This document shows, piece after piece, positions 7,671 to 12,018 of a DNA stretch of 12,018 bases. Numbering within the stretch: the first letter of the stretch is position 1; every line of letters begins with the position of its first letter. The position numbers and the translations under genes are program-made. Origin of the DNA: an uncultured Prevotellaceae bacterium. Its GTDB lineage: Bacteria > Bacteroidota > Bacteroidia > Bacteroidales > Bacteroidaceae. Location: contig CALBJW010000030.1 of the NCBI GenBank assembly GCA_937893145.1, positions 1-12,018 of the forward strand, written 5' to 3'. Below the pieces are notes generated by a model. It saw nothing but the letters and a program-made list of their open reading frames with translations, searched no databases and had not been told where the DNA came from.

Positions 7671-7791
7671 AGTGAAGAGTGAAGAGTGAAGAGTGAAGAA
7701 TTTGCTTCCGCACTGGCTTTTTTAATGAAAACAAGAATAAAAACACCCTACCGGCAGGAAATTCTTCACTCTTCACTCTTCACTCTTCACT
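7671..7791. repeat. Palindromic heptad-arm element A
   Basis: This 121-base element has perfect 33-bp inverted arms (7671-7703 and 7759-7791). Each arm is four tandem AGTGAAG heptads running into AATTT. Inside the arms are partly conserved motifs, TTTGCTTCCG on the left and CCGGCAGGAAA on the right. The centre is A/T-rich and differs from that of element B. It occupies most of the 197-base gap between the divergent FAD dehydrogenase and dnaX genes. No coding capacity is present. AATTA occurs on both flanks (7665-7669 and 7792-7796), a possible but imperfect target duplication because one extra base would remain on the left. A non-autonomous mobile or REP-like element is the best description; no transposase is in the window. 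Confidence 0.8.
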
Positions 7792-7800
7792 AATTATTGC

Positions 7801-7808
7801 TATATTTG
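7801..7808 (+). promoter_or_regulatory. -7 box of the dnaX promoter
   Basis: TATATTTG matches TAnnTTTG and is followed by CACAAAATA. It is 21 bases before the dnaX start and 9 bases outside element A. TTC at 7779-7781, within the arm, is at a 19-base spacing and could act as a weak -33 element. The predicted leader is only about 10-15 bases. Confidence 0.65.
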
Positions 7809-7828
7809 CACAAAATACCAAAAAGAAT

Positions 7829-9631
7829 ATGGAAAATTACATAGTTTCTGCCCGTAAATATCGTCCTATGTCGTTCGACACTGTGGTTGGTCAGTCTTCA
7901 CTCACCACCACTCTCAAGAATGCCATTCGCAACGGAAAACTGGCTCACGCTTACCTCTTCTGCGGTCCACGAGGTGTGGGAAAAACCACTTGCGCCCGCA
8001 TCTTTGCAAAGACCATCAACTGTCTCAACCCACAAGCAAATGGTGAGGCATGTAATGAGTGTGAGTCTTGTAAGGCTTTCAACGAACAGCGTTCGTATAA
8101 TATCAACGAACTTGATGCGGCATCAAACAACTCGGTTGATGACATTCGCCAACTCATAGAACAGGTTCGCATCCCACCTCAGATTGGTAAGTACAAGGTG
8201 TTCATCATCGATGAGGTCCACATGCTCTCTACAGCTGCGTTCAACGCATTCCTCAAGACTCTCGAGGAACCACCTCATCATGCCATCTTCATCCTTGCCA
8301 CAACAGAGAAGCACAAGCTTCTCCCTACTATTCTCTCTCGTTGTCAGATATACGACTTCTCTCGTATGTCGGTTGAGGACACTGTGGCTCACCTCGCTGC
8401 AGTAGCAGCAAAGGAAGGCATCACTTGCGAACCTGCAGCCCTGAATGTCATTGCTCAGAAGGCTGATGGTGGTATGCGTGATGCACTCAGCATCTTCGAC
8501 CAGGTGGCAAGTTTCTGTGGTGGAAACATCACATACCAACGCACCATCGAGAACCTCAACGTACTCGACTACGACTATTACTTCAAGATTACCGACTACT
8601 GTCTTGAAGGCAAGATAACAGAAGTGATGCTCACCCTTAATGAGATTCTCACTAAGGGATTTGATGGACAGCACTTCATCACTGGTCTCGCTTCACATTT
8701 CCGCAATCTTCTCGTGAGCCGTGATGCACAGACCGTTGCTCTCATCGATGCAAGCGATGAAGTTCGCCAGCGCTATCAGCAGCAGGCACAGAAGTGTCAG
8801 CCTCGTTTCATCATGGGTGCCATGAAGCTCTGCAACAACTGCGACCTCAGTTATAAGGCATCGCAGAACAAGCGACTTCTCGTTGAACTCACCCTCATCG
8901 AGACAGCCCAACTGGCACAGGGCGAAGAGATTCCTGGCTCGGGGCGTAAGCCCAAGAAAGTTTTAGCCCCTCTTTTTGCAGCAATCAAGCAGGTTGCTGC
9001 AAATGGTCGTGCGCCTCAGGCAACAACGGCCGCTCCAACTGCTTCGCCTTCACAATCAGCATCTGCTGCAAGACCAACCACTCCAAACGCGGCTCAACCT
9101 ACAACACCTCAAGCACCTACAGGCAGACCATTTGCTCCTGTAAGCAACACCAATGCTCGCAGAACAGCATCGTCGTTCTCCATTAAAGCTGCCATGCAGC
9201 AACCACAGACTCAGGTGGTAAAGCAGGAGGTGGTGTCAAACGAGATTCCTACTGCCAAACCAGACGACAAGCCTGTCAATCCTCAAGAACTCATCATCGG
9301 TTGGAAGGAGTTCTCGCACAACCTTCCACACGAAGAGATAGCAACGAAGAATCGACTCGACAACATACAACCTCAACTCATTGATGCTACCACCTTCGAG
9401 GTTATTGCAGACAATCCTGCAATAGAGACGATGCTCAATCAGTATGTCATTCGCATCGACACCTACCTTCGCCAACGTCTTCAGAACTCAGCCATCCACA
9501 TGACTGTCCGTCTTCGTGAGGTGACAGACAAGAAGAAGGTCTTCTCTCGTGCCGAGATTTTCAAGCAGATGCTTGAACAGAGCGAAGGACTCCGCAAGTT
9601 AAAGGAAGCCTTTAATCTTGAATTAGGATAA
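7829..9631 (+). CDS. dnaX: DNA polymerase III subunit gamma/tau
   Basis: DnaX is the ATPase of the sliding-clamp loader and organises the replicase. The 600-residue protein begins MENYIVSARKYRPMSFDTVVGQ, typical of the family. The AAA+ core contains Walker A GPRGVGKTT (46-54), four zinc-binding cysteines (65, 75, 78, 81), Walker B IIDEVH (126-131), sensor 1 LATTEKHKLLPTILSRC (156-172) and the SRC arginine finger motif (170-172). Domain III follows to about residue 370. A flexible linker rich in Pro, Ala, Thr and Gln (about 395-450) leads to a C-terminal domain (about 478-600) expected to contact the polymerase. No classical A6G slippery heptamer for a short gamma form was seen, so tau may be the only product. 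It is the sole plus-strand gene, bounded by elements A and B. Confidence 0.96.
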   Translation: MENYIVSARKYRPMSFDTVVGQSSLTTTLKNAIRNGKLAHAYLFCGPRGVGKTTCARIFAKTINCLNPQANGEACNECESCKAFNEQRSYNINELDAASNNSVDDIRQLIEQVRIPPQIGKYKVFIIDEVHMLSTAAFNAFLKTLEEPPHHAIFILATTEKHKLLPTILSRCQIYDFSRMSVEDTVAHLAAVAAKEGITCEPAALNVIAQKADGGMRDALSIFDQVASFCGGNITYQRTIENLNVLDYDYYFKITDYCLEGKITEVMLTLNEILTKGFDGQHFITGLASHFRNLLVSRDAQTVALIDASDEVRQRYQQQAQKCQPRFIMGAMKLCNNCDLSYKASQNKRLLVELTLIETAQLAQGEEIPGSGRKPKKVLAPLFAAIKQVAANGRAPQATTAAPTASPSQSASAARPTTPNAAQPTTPQAPTGRPFAPVSNTNARRTASSFSIKAAMQQPQTQVVKQEVVSNEIPTAKPDDKPVNPQELIIGWKEFSHNLPHEEIATKNRLDNIQPQLIDATTFEVIADNPAIETMLNQYVIRIDTYLRQRLQNSAIHMTVRLREVTDKKKVFSRAEIFKQMLEQSEGLRKLKEAFNLELG

Positions 9632-9638
9632 TGTTTTA

Positions 9639-9774
9639 AGTGAAGAGTGAAGAGTGAAGAGTGAAGAATTTCCTACCGGACTGGTATGTCCTCTTGGTAT
9701 AACAAGCGCAGCGTAAACTGCTCTTGTACCAAAGCGGTAGCAAATTCTTCACTCTTCACTTTTCACTCTTCACT
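9639..9774. repeat. Palindromic heptad-arm element B, long hairpin
   Basis: This 136-base element is related to A and inverted relative to it. Its arms (9639-9671 and 9742-9774) are 33 bases of AGTGAAG heptads ending in AATTT and pair with one mismatch. Pairing continues imperfectly inward: TTTCCTACCG opposite the reverse complement TTTGCTACCG, then TGGTA on both sides. The centre forms its own stem: TTGGT (9694-9698) with ACCAA (9728-9732), ACAAG (9702-9706) with CTTGT (9723-9727), and GCAG (9708-9711) with CTGC (9718-9721) around a CGTAAA loop. It begins 8 bases after the dnaX stop and overlaps the last two codons (final Lys and the stop) of mrp, so it fills the whole gap between these convergent genes and may stop transcription from both sides. 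Confidence 0.8.
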
Positions 9775-10870
9775 TACTAACTTCCACTCTCTTAGTAGCT
9801 TCTTTCTCCACATTTCTCTTGTCCACCTGAGTGACAACCTTAGCAGCGAGTTGCATGTAGGCGATGCCTGCAGGTGATGCTGGGTCGAGAACACTTGGAG
9901 TACCGTTGTCACCATTCTCACAGATGCTCTTCACGAGTGGAATCTGTGCGAGGAGTGGCACATTAAGACTGTCTGCAAGGTCCTTCGCTCCATCCTTTCC
10001 GAAGATGTAGTATTTCTCATCTGGATGTTCTGCAGGAGTGAACCAAGCCATGTTCTCCACAATACCGAGGATAGGCACATTCACCTTATCATTCATATAC
10101 ATGTTCACACCCTTACGAGCATCGGCAAGAGCCACCTGCTGTGGTGTGCTGACAATCACCGCACCTGTTATTCCAAGTGTCTGGAGCAATGTGAGGTGAA
10201 TGTCCGATGTGCCTGGAGGTGTGTCGAGAATGAAGTAGTCGAGGTCGCCCCACTTAGCATCCGAGATGAGTTGCTTCAACGCATTACAAGCCATACCACC
10301 TCTCCAGAGAGTTGCCTGGTCTGGATCTACGAAGAAACCTATTGAGAGCAACTTCACTCCATACTTCTCTATTGGCACGATGAGGTCACGACCATCTACC
10401 TGGTCTGCGTATGGACGCTCATCCTCCACCTGGAACATCTTTGGCATACTTGGACCAAAGATATCTGTGTCGAGCAGACCTACACGATAACCGAGCTTCG
10501 CGAGTCCTACTGCAAGGTTGGCAGTCACGGTGCTCTTACCTACACCACCCTTACCCGAACTTACTGCTATGATGTTCTTCACACCCGGAAGCAACTTGTC
10601 TGGTTCCGGAGGAAGGGCTGTAACCGACTTCTCCTTGACAGTCACCTCACAATCAGGATGCACATACATCTTGATTGCTGCTTCTGCTGCCTTCATCACC
10701 GACTTGCGGAATGGGTCTGTTGGCTTTGGGAAGATGATTGAGAAACTAACCTTGAAACCATCGATGCGAAGGTCGTCTTCGAGCATCTCTGCCTCGATGA
10801 GGTTCTTACCATTACCTGGATAACGCACTGTCTTCAGTGCATCAAAAATAAGTTGAGGATATATTGTCAT
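9770..10870 (-). CDS. mrp: Mrp/NBP35 (ApbC) family P-loop ATPase, Fe-S cluster carrier
   Basis: The family binds a [4Fe-4S] cluster and passes it to target apoproteins in the cytoplasm. The 366-residue protein starts with a MIP18/DUF59 domain (about 1-85) and a linker. The ParA/MinD-like NTPase follows, with the deviant Walker A SGKGGVGKST (105-114), switch region LLDTDIFGPSMPKMF (132-146), Walker B-like FILDTPPGTSD (213-223) and the family motif STPQQVALADARKG (241-254). The CxxC pair that E. coli ApbC carries after VENM is missing here: VENMAWFTPAEHPDEKYYIFG (271-291) has no cysteine. Bacteroidota homologues generally share that variant as far as I recall. Its stop codon TGA (9772-9770) lies inside the edge of element B. 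ATG at 10870 follows an A/T heptad array, and the gene sits 144 bases after trmB. Confidence 0.94.
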   Translation of the reverse strand: MTIYPQLIFDALKTVRYPGNGKNLIEAEMLEDDLRIDGFKVSFSIIFPKPTDPFRKSVMKAAEAAIKMYVHPDCEVTVKEKSVTALPPEPDKLLPGVKNIIAVSSGKGGVGKSTVTANLAVGLAKLGYRVGLLDTDIFGPSMPKMFQVEDERPYADQVDGRDLIVPIEKYGVKLLSIGFFVDPDQATLWRGGMACNALKQLISDAKWGDLDYFILDTPPGTSDIHLTLLQTLGITGAVIVSTPQQVALADARKGVNMYMNDKVNVPILGIVENMAWFTPAEHPDEKYYIFGKDGAKDLADSLNVPLLAQIPLVKSICENGDNGTPSVLDPASPAGIAYMQLAAKVVTQVDKRNVEKEATKRVEVSK

Positions 10871-10876
10871 GTAAAA

Positions 10877-10904
10877 TTAAAAGTTAAAAGTTAAAAATTA
10901 AAAT
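10877..10904. repeat. A/T-rich heptad array before mrp
   Basis: Four tandem heptads are read on the plus strand: TTAAAAG, TTAAAAG, TTAAAAA and TTAAAAT, ending 6 bases upstream of the mrp start codon. On the minus strand they give TTTTAACTTTTAA-like leader sequence. The seven-base period matches that of the AGTGAAG arms although the sequence differs. It may be a slippage-prone tract in the translation initiation region. Confidence 0.6.
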
Positions 10905-10910
10905 TTATAA

Positions 10911-11014
10911 GTGGTATCCCATTCCTATAGCAGTAACTACTCCCCTCCCTTTTAATGGGTTATCGTCGCAGACGCTTCCGAGCCCGTTGAGGAAGAGCGG
11001 CAGGGGGAGGGTCT
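10911..11014. other. GC-richer intergenic segment between trmB and mrp
   Basis: This stretch contrasts with the A/T array next to it. It carries a C-tract side (CTCCCCTCCC, 10940-10949) and a G-tract side (GGGGGAGGG, 11003-11011) that can pair as about seven or eight base pairs with one bulge. Smaller stems lie inside, for example CGTC-GCA-GACG near 10963-10973 and CTTCC with GGAAG. No open reading frame or tRNA fold is evident. The paired C/G-tract edges resemble small non-autonomous repeats of Bacteroidota, but with only one copy in the window this cannot be shown. Confidence 0.35.
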
Positions 11015-11797
11015 TCACTTACCAGTCTTTCTTGTACTTACCACTTCATGATTATAACTTCTGTAGCCATCCACTGGGATTTCCACATTTGGTTCTTCGA
11101 GCATTCCCTCCTTAGGGAGTGCGAACTTGATGTACTTGATTGGAATGCCTCTGTCGAGCCACATCTGTTCGTAGTATGTGCGGATAGAGGTGAGAGCCTC
11201 GAGGTCGGCAGGTTCTATGCCCGACTTATCCTCCGTTCCATAGAGGTCCATAGTGGAAGACATGATGTTGAGTCCATTCTTCTCACACATATACCTTGTG
11301 TATGTAGCGAGGAAGTTGGAGTCGGTCTTCACATTGATGATACCACCATCCACCACAAACTTACGATACCTCTCCATGAAGTATGTCGATGTGAGTCGCT
11401 TGGTTGCCTTCTTCATCTGAGGGTCCGAGAAGGTGAGCCATATCTCTGCCACCTCATCCTCTGCAAACAAACCATGTATGCACTCGATATTTGTGCGCAG
11501 AAAACCTACATTCTTCATGCCTTCACGCATTGCCTCCTGAGCTCCGTGCCACATTCTGCTGCCCTTGATATCTACACCGATGAAGTTCATATTCGGAAAA
11601 CGGCGAGCCAATCCTATGGTATATTCACCACGACCACAACCCAGTTCAAGCACGATAGGATTATCGTTCTTGAAGAAGTCTGAGTGCCATTTTCCTTTCA
11701 ATTCAAATCCTTCGTTCTGCAACATATAGAATGGACATTGCACCACGAGAGGATTCTCTGCCATATCTGCGAATTTCGCTAATTTATCTTTTCCCAT
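11015..11797 (-). CDS. trmB: tRNA (guanine-N7-)-methyltransferase
   Basis: TrmB uses S-adenosylmethionine to methylate N7 of G46 in the variable loop of tRNA. From [12 protein letters not shown] the product is 260 residues. The SAM-binding motif is [16 protein letters not shown] (49-64), with the following acidic residue in [11 protein letters not shown] (73-83). The family's D-P-x-x-K-K segment appears as [15 protein letters not shown] (121-135), where E. coli-type enzymes have FPDPWPKKRHHKRR. KTDSNF (157-162) and the C-terminal substrate motif TxYE (TYYE, 207-210) are present. A start seven codons upstream (11818) is open, but it would overlap the preceding gene; MGKDK starts one base after that gene's stop, so 11797 is chosen. 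It is probably cotranscribed with the S9 peptidase gene. Confidence 0.94.
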   Translation of the reverse strand: MGKDKLAKFADMAENPLVVQCPFYMLQNEGFELKGKWHSDFFKNDNPIVLELGCGRGEYTIGLARRFPNMNFIGVDIKGSRMWHGAQEAMREGMKNVGFLRTNIECIHGLFAEDEVAEIWLTFSDPQMKKATKRLTSTYFMERYRKFVVDGGIINVKTDSNFLATYTRYMCEKNGLNIMSSTMDLYGTEDKSGIEPADLEALTSIRTYYEQMWLDRGIPIKYIKFALPKEGMLEEPNVEIPVDGYRSYNHEVVSTRKTGK

Positions 11798-11798
11798 A

Positions 11799-12018
11799 TT
11801 ATAGTTCTGGAATATCAATCATTGTTTCTTTCTTACCCTTCAAGTGTTCCGAGAAGTAATCCACGAGTCGCCAGTAGAAGTACTCGTTCATATCTCCGAA
11901 TCCATGTCGCTGCTGTGGGAGCATAAGCATGTCGAAACGCTTACCAGCACGGATGAGCGCATCAACCACACGGAGGGTATTGCCCGGATGCACATTGTTG
12001 TCTATATCACCATGAATG
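11799..12018 (-). CDS. S9 family peptidase (prolyl oligopeptidase/DPP IV type), C-terminal part only
   Basis: Only the last 72 codons are in the window; the gene enters from the right edge. The segment holds the end of an alpha/beta-hydrolase fold: [20 protein letters not shown] carries the catalytic aspartate of the D-x-x-V motif, and [11 protein letters not shown] carries the catalytic histidine. The chain ends with helices typical of this family ([16 protein letters not shown]) and a short tail. These enzymes usually cleave after proline or alanine in short peptides and in Bacteroidota are commonly periplasmic or secreted, but the signal peptide and serine are outside the window. The stop TAA (11801-11799) is one base from the trmB start. 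Confidence 0.88.
   Translation of the reverse strand, partial: IHGDIDNNVHPGNTLRVVDALIRAGKRFDMLMLPQQRHGFGDMNEYFYWRLVDYFSEHLKGKKETMIDIPEL

Noticed and set aside
7671..7791. CRISPR-like repeat array
   Set aside because: The heptads are directly adjacent with no spacers, and the two blocks are inverted to each other.
8951..8980. Possible programmed frameshift in dnaX near AAGAAAGTTTTAG, where a -1 shift meets a stop at once
   Set aside because: No heptamer in the reading frame fits the X-XXY-YYZ slippery rule, and there is no clear stimulating stem just downstream.
10911..11014. tRNA or known structured RNA between trmB and mrp
   Set aside because: No cloverleaf, T-loop or terminal CCA-like arrangement could be found; only short local stems are present.

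Overview
The window looks like ordinary core chromosome from a member of the Bacteroidota, most likely Prevotella or a close relative. Several minus-strand genes, and the single plus-strand gene, sit behind the Bacteroidota-type -7 box TAnnTTTG. Start codons have A-rich leaders and no clear Shine-Dalgarno. The protein variants (448-residue PurB, compact TrmB, Mrp without the CxxC pair, RluB-like protein with a basic low-complexity N-terminus) also fit that group. The genus is an inference from general resemblance.

Layout from left to right: the N-terminus of a probable rRNA pseudouridine synthase (1-221, -); purB (401-1747, -) behind a leader of about 170 bases; a two-gene unit with a 4-base overlap, divIC-like then a four-helix membrane protein (2653-1995, -); a sugar-nucleotidyltransferase with its own promoter and a good intrinsic terminator (3738-2815, -); an FAD-dependent dehydrogenase followed after 15 bases by tex (7631-3852, -); dnaX alone on the plus strand (7829-9631); then mrp (10870-9770, -), trmB (11797-11015, -) and the C-terminus of an S9 family peptidase (12018-11799, -). 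The S9 and trmB genes are separated by one base and are probably cotranscribed, with mrp possibly read from the same transcript.

The genes serve housekeeping roles: purine synthesis (PurB), translation (RluB-like, TrmB), division (DivIC-like), nucleotide-sugar supply, transcription or RNA quality control (Tex), replication (DnaX) and Fe-S cluster delivery (Mrp). No defence system, prophage, CRISPR array, rRNA or tRNA was seen.

The unusual part is intergenic. Two related palindromic elements (A, 7671-7791; B, 9639-9774) share 33-bp arms made of four AGTGAAG heptads. They lie in opposite orientation on either side of dnaX, the only gene on the other strand. Element A sits exactly midway between two divergent -7 boxes. 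Element B folds into a long hairpin between the convergent dnaX and mrp genes, and its edge supplies the mrp stop codon. A different heptad array (TTAAAAG) and a GC-richer segment fill the trmB-mrp gap.
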